Assembly: GCA_013399115.1 (NCBI GenBank)
Contig: VXAA01003134.1
Location: 315,854-379,853, forward strand
DNA length: 64,000 bases
Origin: Anseranas semipalmata
Lineage: Eukaryota > Chordata > Aves > Anseriformes > Anseranatidae
Direction: 5' to 3'
Each line of letters begins with the position of its first letter. Position 1 is the first letter of the stretch. Below, one piece after another: positions 13,266-25,865 of the stretch. The position numbers and the translations under genes are program-made. The notes below the pieces were generated by a model, which saw only the letters and a list, made by a program, of their open reading frames with translations, ran no database searches and had not been told where the DNA came from.

Positions 13266-13558
13266 GATTGATTGTTTTTACTTAATATACTTCTAAACCT
13301 TTTAGATATATAAAGATTTTCATAGGTAAGGCTTGCATGATTACAAACTCCAAGTGCCAGAGACTGTCTCCAGTTGGAGTAGCTGTACGGTGACCCAAGC
13401 ACAAAGCCACCAACATACTGCAGACGTTTGTGTGTACGGATTGCTGCTGAGCATAAGAGCCCCTGCTGTGCATATGTTCATTGTCAGTGCACAGCTCACA
13501 CCTCCTCCTCAGACACTAACATCGCTCAGATGGTTTCAACAGTAGATGTCATGCGCGG

Positions 13559-13727
13559 AATCACGGAATGGTTGAGGTTAGAAAGGACCTCTGGAAGTCA
13601 TCTAGTCCAACCCCCCTGCCAAGCAGGGTCACCTAGAGCACGTTGCACAGGATCACATCCAGGCAGGTTTTGAAGGAGGCTCCACAGCCTCTCTGGGCAA
13701 CCTGTTCCAGTGCTCTGTAAACCCCTA
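13559..13727 (-). mobile_element. CR1 LINE 3' fragment, 5'-truncated
   Basis: This is the clearest repeat in the window. Read on the plus strand it is the reverse complement of a CR1 3' end: AATCACGGAATGGTTGAGG, then GAAAGGACCT, CATCTAGTCCAACCCCCCTG, AGGATCACATCCAGGCAGG, and CTCCACAGCCTCTCTGGGCA followed by CTGTTCCAGTGCTCTG. All of these are hallmark CR1 blocks in the same order as in bird copies. Compared with the usual arrangement, about a dozen bases between the GGTTTTGAA block and the AGGCTCCACAGCC block are missing, so the copy has a small internal deletion. CR1 copies are nearly always 5'-truncated and this one holds only about 170 bases. It encodes no reverse transcriptase. The element strongly suggests a bird source. 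Confidence 0.95.
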
Positions 13728-16700
13728 TTCCTTTGATACAATTAATTTAGAACTCAGTAAAGTGTAAAAATAGATTAAAAAATCCTTGTGAACTGTTGTA
13801 AAAGCCTGCCTGTTGGAACAGCTGGCACACCTAATGGCTGGGACAGGCCACGCACAGAAGTAGCTTAACGCCATCTTTGCTTCCCTGTTATCTACAGCAG
13901 TCCTGAACACAGCAAAGAGCTGAAGATCCCGCACACCACTTCCTATGAATAATTGCATACATTGAACATCTGGTAATAGCCAAACCTCAACTCTGTACTC
14001 AAAAATATACCTATCCAATTTACTGAATATGAAAGATTAATATCCTAACAAACAAAGCAAATCAAAGCTAATCCCCATCAATAACAGATTGACCATTAGA
14101 GAACTCATTATCTCTGTTTTTCTTCTCAGCTCTATCTGTACAGAATGAAGCTATACAGGTAAATGCAAGACAGAACTAGAGGTTACTTGTCATTGGTTAC
14201 TTAGGCTTTTAGGATCTCAGCTAAAATTTAATTACTGATAATTTAATATCTAAATCTGTTTAAAAATTATAATATTGAAGACGACAGTAAGACTGAGGCT
14301 TACAGAAGTATTTGCATAGGGATACATTTCAGAGAAGCACAAATTTAAAATAAAAAAACAGAACATCATCACATCCTGATACTAAAAAAGTAATTCAATT
14401 GAATTTATATTTATTGAAATAAAAAAAAAATTAAATAGGAGAAATTTTCATTAAGTGGATTTAAAAAAAATCCACCCCAAATAAAAAAAAATCCAGATGT
14501 TGGCAGATAACTGATTTTATATATATTTAAATATATATTTTTTCTTTTATTTTTCTTTTTGACAATGAAGAGGAAACACTGACAAAAGAAATACAGTGAA
14601 GTGTTTAATTCATTACACTGGAGAATAAAGTTAACTCAAAACAATTTAAAACTGATTATTTACTTTCTGTTCTTATATAATCACTTGAACATTGTCTAGG
14701 TAAAAGGTACATATTTTAGTTCCTACTTTAACAATCTAAGAAAATTAAAATCCTTTAGTCATTTTTGGGAGCTCACTCTAATCTTTTACTTTCATTCATA
14801 TAAAAGAAATGAAGAGTTTGACAACAAACAAAATGAAAGATCAAAACAATTCAAATTTTTAATATGCAACATATTTTTTTTGTTTTATGTACTATATAAG
14901 TTTTTAAATGACAATGAGAACTGATTTCAGAGCTATTGCAAAAGTTAAAGTGAAATGTTTTGTTAGATTTTAGTTTTCAAAAAAAAAAATGCATCTTCCC
15001 CTAATATGTTTTTCTCAAACTTGAATCTAAAGTACGCTTTTCTTGAAATAATTTTTCCTCCTAGATTGTATTATATTATTTGTCTTCCCAGTAAATGTAA
15101 AACCTGATCCCTTTAACAGCTTAAGTTCTATAAAAGACTACGTTGTGGTTCGTATTTTTTCTGTCTCTGTTGTAGCTGCATCCCTTAAAATATTTTGTGT
15201 GACAACTACTGCAACATACAGCCTTTATTTTCAATGCTCTAGTGATAGAGATGCAATAAACACCAAAGAAGTCATGAAGAATCCAGGGAAATCTGTTTCT
15301 CAATTGATTAAATGAAGTCACATAATTGGCACTATCTGAAATACAGTATTAGTATAACTCCTAAAATAAAGTCTCAACAGTGAACATTTTGAAGGGCTAT
15401 TTATATTGTCCTTCACCTCTAATGTAAGTAAACAAATACAGTTTATTTACAATAGGAGGTGTTCATGAGAACTCAGCCTATTTATAACCTCTACTACAAT
15501 TAACTCAGCCAACAGATGTTTCATATTATTGGTCACCTATTTATACATCTAGGAACAACTTGGTATTATTAAATGAATTACTGCAGAGACAGAATTAAGC
15601 TCATTTTAACATAAAAATATCTTTCCATGCCTTCTTCATAGTATAAAATGTGTAGATGTCTTCCCGATATATATTTTTTTAAATCATGGTGACATTTTTC
15701 TTACCTCCAGAGATGTATTACCTAACAAAACGTTATATGCTACAAATAACTTTCATGAACAAATCCATACAGATTATATATACAGGATTCTTTAAGTAAC
15801 ACAATGAGGTAGAATATAATTTGAAACAGGTCTCAGGCCTGATTACTGAAAAAAGTATTTAAATATTAGCAATAAATCTAATAGGGATTTTTTGGCATTT
15901 CTTTTTAAACTTCATTAAGATTGTGTCCTCAATATAATACACAACAGGCAAAGGTTGCATGTTGCCTGTATATTATTTTTCATACAGAGACTGCTTTACA
16001 AACATTAAATAACATTGTAAGTGTTAAATACACTTTAACAAATACTGCAGAAATTACTAAGAATCACACTGCTTAGGAATATACAAGGTAAAATCTGTTT
16101 AACTGTGGTTGGTGGCAAAACTTCCGTTAAATTCAATCAGTAAAAATTTTTCAGTGGACTGAAAGAATCACTGCGGATGGAGGTTTGATGTGACAAGTTA
16201 AAGGGAGAGAGCAATTACTGTTTTTGTATTTATTTCTTTATTTTTTAAATAATGAGTGCAAATTGAAATAATCTTTGGCAGTTATAGGTGGTGCTAAAGT
16301 TGCTCAGGGTACGACAGCTGAACTTCTGGTTCTCTGTTGCATTTTTGCCATTAACAGCACTCCTATATAAATAATTTTGTAATGGACTGTGCAGTCACAC
16401 AAAGATAATCAGACACCAGTAAAGTGACTTGCCATTTTCCCATACTGTAGGTTAATTACATTGTCTATATATGTCTCATTGTCTATATATGAGAAAGAAC
16501 ATTTTTCTTTTTTTCAGTTCTTCAGACAAAATTGCAAAAACTCTGTTAAAATCCTGGAAGTTACACCAGAGAAAAATGTACACAAGCTACAGGAAAGCCA
16601 GAAGCATTAAGATGTTTTCTGGATCTTCTACAACGTTTCCATGTATGCAGAAATCAAGTACTTGGCCAGCCTTTTCTAAAGGATAGTGCCTCCCCTACAA

Positions 16701-16817
16701 AAATCCTGATGTTTGACAACATTATAATCACAATGATAATATTTGTTATGAGCTTCTTTCCATCTCTTTAACACACTCTAGCATTCTTAGATTGGTACAC
16801 TAATAAATAACATCGAG
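13728..16817. other. Unique AT-rich noncoding DNA with AT palindromes
   Basis: No gene is supported. A small perfect hairpin lies at 14455-14475 (arms GTGGATTT and AAATCCAC) and a 20-base perfect AT palindrome at 14519-14538. ORFs at 13725-14018 (minus) and 15121-15321 (minus) have no recognisable features. Confidence 0.7.
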
Positions 16818-17054
16818 CTATTTTGCAGCATTAAAACCATGTCCGCAATAACGCGATGTACTATACGGAGCGCCTTCCCTGCCATTACATTGCAAACCAA
16901 CCCCAAGACTCTCAATGACAAACTGTGTAGACTCCGTAGATAGGTGGCTGTACCACTCACACATCTCCTTGAAAGTAATGCTGTAAGTGGCAATTGCATG
17001 GTCCAGAGAGAGAGATAAGCATCGTAATCTTGCAGCTATATATGTACAGTACAA
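16813..17054 (-). other. CpG-retaining segment with open frame, identity unknown
   Basis: Eight CpG dinucleotides lie within about 215 bases, six of them between 16813 and 16881, in a window otherwise poor in CpG. On the minus strand a frame is open for 78 codons and closes with TAG at 16818-16820. Its translation includes KEMCEWYSHLSTES and GLQCNGREGAP and looks more like a real protein than its neighbours do. A second minus frame is also open over much of the same stretch, which weakens the coding case. Clear splice sites are not seen at either end. It may be a conserved noncoding element, a gene fragment or a chance open frame. Confidence 0.3.
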
Positions 17055-17239
17055 CTATAGCAACTGTAGAAAAGGAAATTCCAATAAAAACACAGGAATA
17101 ATAGATGGCAATAATTAGAGCTTATGATAGTTTGGGGAGACTTGCATGTCCAGGAAGAATGATTTACTAAATTAAGTTCAGAATATACTGAAAGAAGAGG
17201 AAAATTATATTTTTGTACTGTGTGTGTTTTGTTCCCTCT

Positions 17240-17460
17240 TTAATCTACAAGAAGTCATACGCTGGTGATTACCCCTACGGGGAAGCGTGCTGTACAATGG
17301 GAATTACGAGGGATAGATTTTAAGCTCCCAGAGGTAGTGGCCACCTGTAAGCTGGGTGTCTACAGAATTTCTAATCTCCTGGAGTCTCTAATGGTATTTT
17401 AGCATATCAACTATATACTCGTTTCCCTGCTTTCCTTACGGACAAAACTACTTTCATTTT
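17240..17460. other. Second CpG-retaining patch, identity unknown
   Basis: Six CpGs occur between about 17259 and 17441, and GC content is higher than in the surroundings. A plus-strand frame reads YAGDYPYGEACCTMGITRDRF-like residues before stopping after about 26 codons. No flanking splice signals are convincing. The segment lies only about 200 bases from the patch at 16.8-17.05 kb, so both may belong to one element. Confidence 0.25.
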
Positions 17461-18341
17461 CCTGGAGTAGGGGGAAGACTAGGAGAATCATGTGCTACAT
17501 CACTGCCATCTTTGATTCGATTTTCCAGCAGTATGCATAGGATTTTATGGAAGTGACTGGGAGTTGAGGTTATTTCAGGTACAGGGTAGTGGGTTTGTTG
17601 GAGGGGGGTGGAACAGCTGCATAAACTGTCTCACTTTTGAGGTTAAAAACCTGAGCAAAATAGATGGAAAAGAAGATTTCACAGGAGTTCAGGCAAGTGA
17701 GTGATTTTTGGCAATTCTGTAGGACTGTGTGGAGCAAGTCTACTGAAGAAAAAGGAATTCACTGTGGCTCTCCTGTATAATTCTGAAATTCCTAGCGCAA
17801 AGTTTTGAATGGGAAAAGATTTTCAGTATTTTAAACCTAAACACTCATACTCAGTCTAAACAAGCAGCTATTGTACTTTCAAACATTGTTTGCGATAGCT
17901 TGTAATCATGAATGGAAAAGTACTGATGAAACATGGCAAAAAACACACCACAGAATACAAATACTGTCAGCTAGAGGCTTTCACAAGCAGTACTAGTTAA
18001 ATACAACTGGCACATGCTCTCAGGCTGCTGCCTTTCTTCCCTTCTTGTCTGGTTTTTACACAGGGCGATGCAGACAGCAGGCAGGAAGGGCTGGCTGCTG
18101 TTTCTACAGTTAGTAGCAGTCAAAGTGAGGCAGCAATATTCTATACTGGAAATTAAACCGGCAGAACTCTGACTGCCAGCTTCCCAAACAGCCCAGCCAT
18201 TTCCAAGCGCTGGGAGGTATGACAGGGAATGCTGGGCAAAGCACCCAGCAAGCTTGCTTTCCCTTGTTCAGGACCCAGAACTAAGTCGCCACAGACATAA
18301 CTCATGACAACTAACTTGGAGGAATTTTTCTGCATTAGTGA

Positions 18342-18354
18342 CCCCCCCCCCCCC
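18342..18354. repeat. Poly-C run (C13)
   Basis: A 13-base C homopolymer followed by a short T run. C runs of this length are rare in this AT-rich window and are prone to length error. Confidence 0.95.
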
Positions 18355-21300
18355 ATTTTTTTTAAATAAGCCACGGTTCTAATTTCTCACATGGTCTTAA
18401 CAGTAACAATAGTCTTGATGTCATTTGAGGGAATGGTGCTGCAGGAATAAACATGTAAGATGCCATAGAAAAGGTTAAATAGAAGATGGTGAAGTCCTAC
18501 TAGCACTGCTTTAGAGACCGCGCATAAGCAGATACGCATATTTTGTATGTTGAACCTCTGGAGACTAAGAGTATTAACCTTGCACTGCTTTATTGTGAAC
18601 AATGAAACTATTGTTCCAGAAATATAGGCAGACTTTTTTATTGCCTTCATTTCAAAAGGCAGACTGAGATGTTATATCTGATAGCTATTCAGTACAAAAA
18701 CTAGAAAATGCATCAGTCCTATCAAGTCACATCTGTGTCACTGCAGATGCAGCTGACATATGGAACATCTACATCTTTCCTCAATGTCACAGCCCTGAGG
18801 TACTTGCATGGGTATATGGAGCACACCTATTAGAGAGAGATTTCACAAGCTTAGTACATAGTTCTGCACTTGTCGCTATACTTAGAGTGGGGACGGACTT
18901 GTTCACAGCATCTTCGTTGCTGTGTGGAATCTTAACTAATCATTGTTCACTGAGCTGTAAGAAATAACCAGGATCAAATAAAACTTTCACTTTGTCCTCA
19001 TATTACAGAAATCTCTCTCTATATTGTTTTAGGCATCATTTTGGTAGGAGGACGAAAGAATTATTGCCATCTCAGCTGAGCAAGGAAGAAACAGCCAAAA
19101 TAAACAGTTCTTCCAGATTATCACAAATATCTTTGCCCATGTACTAATGATCAGAGTTATGTTTTCCTACAAAAACCAGAGATATTACTCTCATTCCTCT
19201 CCCTTGGTATTCCAGAACATGTGACATGCTGCTCCTCCAAAAAAGCTCTCCTAAGACCCCAGTGCCAACAGCTTCCTTCTCTTTCATACAGGAAACTCCA
19301 TACTACTGCTCTATCCCCCCAGCAGATCAGAGCATACACCAGTCGGATTTACTTAATCTAGCTATTGAACATAGGTGCACAAAGTCTAGGTGCTATTCCT
19401 TCTGAATTGCTCCACACATTTTGAGTCTGGGGAGAAAGAACAGCATTGCATGTATCTGCAGCCCTCAACCAACATCTGGATAATGTTTAGCACAATAATG
19501 AGAGTCCAGTTTTACTCTCTTGATGTTTAACTGAAATCAAGTTGCAGTGTCTTCATGCCACATATAGATAAGAACATATGATACATTCAGGCCACACCTA
19601 TAAAAATGAGGTAAAGCGTGCAACTAACAAGTAAATGGTATCGTTTAACCTCTACTATCTATTCATTTCCTGTATTACCTTTTACATTAGTTGTACCTTC
19701 AGACAACATTTTTGTTTTCTAACTGTATGACTGGAAAGTCTATCCATATTTGTTTGGTACCAAAATACAACATAGTGGAGGTTTTTTGCTGCTGATCTCC
19801 AGACCTGTGTTCATTCCTCCATTCCAAACTGTCTGTCTTACCAAGTCTCCTAGTTTTCATGCATTCACTATAAAAATAGAAGCATTGTGGTTTAGAGAAA
19901 CTCATTTATAACCCCGCTCACTAGGATGCAATCTGCACTCTCCCGTTTCATCTGAACCTCTCCAACTATGGGATCATTAAGTTTCCCCCAGTGGATTTTT
20001 TGTTTATTATGAAAAGCTAGGTAAGAACAAGAGGCATCTCATGGAACTGTCATGGGACAGCAGAATAGTTTCTTGCCCTATTCTAATTAGAACACAAACC
20101 CTACTGAGTTTAATTATCCTGTCTTATTACAAATTTGACAAGAGACAACATGCTAAAAAAACATACCTATTGTTTTTGTTGTTATTGAGGAAAAGCTCAA
20201 TGTTTCATATGACTAGAAACATAAAAATGATAATATCTATTAAGAATAGTTGTATTTATTTCTATTTTAAAGTGAGTGACAATTACTTTCTGGTATTGAA
20301 ATCCTATTGCTTGGATATTTACTAATTTCCAATGAAGAATTTACAATTTTCTGATTTAAAATTATTCACAGCAATATAATGATTAATAAAATTATCATAT
20401 TTGTAAACATAATTAAATGCCACAGATTTAGCCAGTTTAAGAAATATTATTATAAATGCTTTTGCATTTATATTTATACTTGATGTTTTATCCTCATTGA
20501 AATTTCATGATGCATAGCAGTGATAGTTTAGAACACAATAGTTTTTGATGATTTAGCTCCATTTATTTCAATATGTTTATTAATGAAGAGCTAAATTTGG
20601 AGTTTCGCAAACAGCAGTGCGGTAACATGCATACCAGATATGAAAAATAATTGTTTTATTAGTCTTTTCAGCTTAAAATATGGAAAAACGTGAAAAATAT
20701 TTATGCTTTCCCCCCATTCAACTTCACGTTACATATGAAATAAAAAAATTTCATTAATTTCAACTGCAAATTTGGAACACAAGAAATAAATTATTATCTT
20801 TAAAAAAAATACTGGCATTCCTCACTGCAATCAGGACATTCACTACTGGATTTAGTAGCATCTTAATAGCAAATAAAGTGGAGAGGGAGAAGCGTTACAG
20901 AGCCATTCATTTCCAACTCTTTTCATTTGAAAGCACTGCCGTGGAGATGCAATTTTTCTGTAAATAGTATTTGGCTATGGAATACTCTAAATGTAAGGAA
21001 TCCTGAAGAAGAAGTTTGTGTAATAACATGGAGCTAACCATATAACTATATTTCTTCCTATCTGAGACAGTAAATAGAGATGGAAAGTAATAAGAACTTT
21101 GGTTGGAGAAGGGGTTTCTAATAAGAAGTTTCTATGAGTATATAAGTCATCATAATGTATTTCCTATCTGTGCTTAGTTAAGCTTAAGAATAAAATTATA
21201 AATAGTATTAAGTATTTCAGGGGGTAGAATTATCTCATTTATAGACCACAGAAGTCTAAATTCAACCAGTAAACAGCTAAGCAGTTAGATACAAATTTTA

Positions 21301-23312
21301 ACGAATCATAACTATTTAGTTGTCTTTTAAACATCTTATCTATATTACACATGATTTTCCTCCATCATGATCTCTGTAAATTAGGTTATTATAATGTGAT
21401 ACCGATTTAGGGGGTAATTAGGGAAAAAATCAGAAAAAAATTACCATTGTTTTACACCTCAAAAGAAAAATCAAAACAACAAATACCCAACAAAAGAAAA
21501 CACACACAAAAAAGCAAAAGTCAAGCCCTCATTTCAGCAGAGGCCAAAACCCCTAAGTAATCTTCAGCTGAATTAGATGTAAGGGCTAATTTTGATTCAA
21601 AAGACTGATCCACTGTACCAAGATGCTGACTTAAGATTTCTCAGTATGTTGCACACCAGCGACAATGTGCTGGTACATGTCTCCAGCATTCTCTCAAGCA
21701 CAGTCATGCAAGTATGCAATCCCATCGGCCGTGGCCCTTCTTTAGAAGGGAACTGACAGTGACCGAAGTACAAAATGAACTTCTGACAGTATCCTTCCAA
21801 AATGAAATCTCGAAGAAAAAAAGAAATTTCTATTTGCATTTCAAATAGAGCATACCAAAAACAGCATTATGACATGCTTTTATTTCCTAGACAGTCAAAA
21901 CCCCCTGGTTGATTTGGAGTAAAGAATGACTAAATACTCCAGATCAGTATAAACTCTGATGAGTGCTGCTCCAGTTATAAGCAAGACAAATTCTCACATT
22001 GTTCAGTATCATCATATGCAAACTGTATTTGTTGTTACCTCAGAAATTTTCATAGCTTCATGTCTTCATGTATCCAAATAATCAAACCATCCCTATTTCT
22101 TTCAGCATTAGAGGAACAGGTTTCTTCTCACATGCTGTGGAGCAGTTATATAGCCATTTCACAATTGCTACCTCAGGAACACACTACCAAACCAAGCGAT
22201 GACTAGATCTCCCCAACTAAGTTACTGTAGAATTGATCCTGCCTTTCTGTATTTTTTATTCAATGATTCATGCTTATTGCATCCATGAAGAAAAGGGCTG
22301 TATCCATTGCTACTTCCTCCCGATTCTCCTGCATGCTCAGAATAAAATAAAAATACTGTGGAAAGCCTACTAAGGGGCTGCACACACCTGGCTTATTACC
22401 ATAGGGAATCTTCAGACCAGAGCACATCTTTCACAACCAGGTAAGGCTGTGTATTCTTGAGTGAACTATGCTATCAAACTACGGGATAATTTCTATTTTG
22501 TTGTGCAGTTGCATTTATTTTACACATGCAACATATGCTTAATAAACACTGAAATTTAAGTATCAGAATTAAGGCAGCAGATACTCCAAACAATTTTGAT
22601 CCTTAAAATAGGAAAATTATGAGGATGCTTTAGGAAATTGTGTGCTATGTCTCAAATATAACATACAGACTTGATGCTGAAATCACCTAATGAGCTTCTA
22701 CAGCGTGCATTATTCAGACTAGGATGACCACACTAATCCTGTTTTCTTGCTTTAAGAACTATGCACTTCTCTATCAGTGAAGACGTTGAGACCACCTGGA
22801 AGTAGGACATTCTTCCTCAAGAGTAAGAGTTTTCCCTGGCCCATAATGGTATAGGCATATTTTTATTAGCATTAGTTTGTCACTAAAACTCCCTGTTCTA
22901 AACATACTACTTCATAAATTTTAAAGACTAAACACAAAGGTGAAATATAATTCATGGTATTTAAAAGTATTTCAGCAACACTAACTGTAAATGCTTTGCC
23001 AAAAGGTAAAGACAGTTGAGCTGAGGAGAACAACAAGAGCAATCAGAAGAAAGAAGAAATGATCTTAAGTAAAAAAGCTAAAGATTATACTTGGTCCAGG
23101 AAAATGAAGTGACTGTGTAAAAATACATGGGAGAAAAGCCACGGAGGACAGAGGGAACTGTATGAGATTGTACTATATTGTATAAATCAGATAAAAGTCA
23201 ATTAAGGCTTCTAATAATCAAAAAATGAAGCCTTGAAACATATGACAGTTGGTAGGAAGAAAACATTTTGCTATTTTACAGCTTATGAGAATGACTATAT
23301 GATGCAAAATAT

Positions 23313-23339
23313 AGATTTAAGGAGTCAGATTTAAGGAGT
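23313..23339. repeat. Tandem duplication, 14-base unit
   Basis: AGATTTAAGGAGTC is followed directly by AGATTTAAGGAGT, two near-perfect head-to-tail copies. Confidence 0.9.
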
Positions 23340-25816
23340 AACAGAATAAGCAAGTCAGAATTGAGTATTTTCTACCCAATCCTGTAACTGATGTGAATCA
23401 GGATTAACTGGGAGAGACTGAGAAAAGACCCCAAGAGATGTATTGAGTACCTGACTAGAAAGAGAGAAGCCCACAGCCCTGCAGCATCCTGTGTGCAGCA
23501 TAGCTGGAAGCACTGTGCTGACCCACCTGACCTCCTCCCAAACCACAACATCTGCTGTGCAGAAAGTGAAAGTCAGATACGCAGTATTACGAATGAAATA
23601 TCTGTGATTAAAGTGTTCTGACATCCAACCCTGTTTAGCCTTCATGCCATCAATTTGGTCTTAAACCATGACAATCGCAGCTTAAAAGTACCTGGTCCTG
23701 GAAAGCACCTGATTTTTAAGGATATTTTTATGCTTGTTATGATTAATATGACGCACAGAAACTTTATTTCTTCATTACTTTTCGTTTTTACAGCTAGTCT
23801 CCTGGATAACTCAAAGGAGGTAACGGGACGATTTCCACAAGTCACATTTCAACACTCAAGTTTTGAACAGATCTACCACAGCACACAGTGTAAACATGTT
23901 ATAGAGAGACCTAGTGGACTACAAGGATGTATGTAAATTACTTCATTAATCCTTTGGAAAAAAAATAAATTCTCTTGGTACCATTTATCCCGTCATTCAC
24001 ATATGTAAAGCTCTTCAGGAAGCAAGACAGGGACTGAGACGCCTCAGATGTACACCAACAGCAACCCAAACCATCTCTCTTATTTAACAAATCATAACTC
24101 TTGATTTGAAAAGCCTAAAGATTATAAGGAAACTTCGGTGCATTTGATTTGAGATAAACTATAAGGTCCTTACCCAGCACTCTATTCAAGTTCTGTGCTA
24201 GCACGTTAGAGTTCCGCTGAGTTACAACAACAAAAATCTGAAAGAATACGATGACTCCAATCATATCTAGCAAATACCACCTCCCTTCAAACCAAAAGGA
24301 AAAAGGTGGATTTGTTCTTGAGAGAGCAAACTAAAAAATTAGGAGCCTGTCAACATAAGGACAGTAGCAATTGCAGTAGTGTGAATTTCTGAAAGGCTTT
24401 CCAAATGCCTTTACTAGCCACAGAAAGGGAATAAGATTTTGTAATCACAAGTTATGAGCTAAACTACCCTGTTTGCTAGTTGGCAGGCTGGCTGGGTTCA
24501 CACCCACACCCACCCTGCTCCCATCCCCGGGGATTCCAGAAATATTTTTCATATATCAATTATGAACAGCTTATTCAAAATTAATTGTAATAAAACTATT
24601 AGCCATGGAGTAACGTACTTTCATGTCTATAATATCCAGCTGGTATAAACAAATATTTTTCTAGAAGGTTTTAAACACCATTTACCTCTAAAAAGTGCCC
24701 CCCACGAATACACAATAGGCCAGATCTTCTTTTCATACTCATTTTTTAATCCAGAGAAATTCTAACACATTCACTGCAATTTCTGCAAGCTTACACCAAA
24801 GTAACTGAAAATCAGAGTCTGGATCAGTTTTTCTAATACAACAGTTGTTTGCTCAGCTGGTCACGCATTTGGAAGTAATTTCTTGTGTTTTAAAATAATG
24901 TCAGATCAATCCATCTTTCTTTCCTGTCTCTAACAAAATGAAATGAAAAATCTCTGTCACTCAGAAATGTTCAACCCTGCAACTTCCTGCTTCTTTTCAG
25001 AGATAAGTTATTCAAACTTTTCTTGTAACAGTTGAGCATATTTTCCTACATTCATCTTTAACTGTGATACTTCTAGCAGCAATCCTGACTTAAAATTTGA
25101 AGAGGACAATAGCTATAATGTTAGTTCACTTGCTCATTTTTATGTGATAACCCGATTAGTTTCTAGTTATTGTCCCCAGAGTGAAACAGGGCTGAAGAAA
25201 GCAGTCAAGCAATTATCATCCATCTATTTAACCTACCCGTACAAATAATTCCATAGAGATTTTCCAGCTAGACCAAAGATGTGCTGAAGAAACACCCTAT
25301 ACAACTTATGGCTGGTTAAACTGCACAAGACATATGGAAACGAAGGCTTTCTAAAAGAAAAAAAGCTAAGAAGGAAGTTAATGGCAATTTACAGCATTCA
25401 TACAACACTGAAGGCTCACATCTACTCATTTACTTCTGTGGCCGCCCTTGTACTCATTATACAAGGAATATTCTCATAAATTAGCATCTTATTTGCGCTA
25501 TTCTGCATTTAAAATAACACCCATAAAAGGTTGGTCTCTCAACTTCAATGATGGCTTTATGATTTATTTCTCTGAAATATGTTTGCAAATTTTTTGTAAT
25601 TACAGAAGCTACAACGTGCCAAAATAAATACCTACATACAACTATGGGTCTAGCAAGCTGCAGTTAAGACTTCTTACAACTTCAATGGAAGTCTTACTTG
25701 TTAGGGAATACATAATACATAATTAAATACATTAGGAGAACATTCTCTCTGAGAAACTCTCCATGAATTAACTTAAATGCCATATAATATCCAAAAGCTA
25801 GAATCTAAATTTTGTT

Positions 25817-25865
25817 TATTTCAATAGTACTATTTCAATAGTTTTAATATTACTATTTCAATAGT
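25817..25865. repeat. Three copies of TATTTCAATAGT
   Basis: Identical 12-base units begin at 25817, 25831 and 25854, separated by 2 and 11 bases. They form a small irregular direct repeat. Confidence 0.9.

Noticed and set aside
16519..16686. Possible exon after CTTTTTTTCAG, basic peptide
   Set aside because: No consensus donor ends the open segment, and the frame simply runs to a stop.
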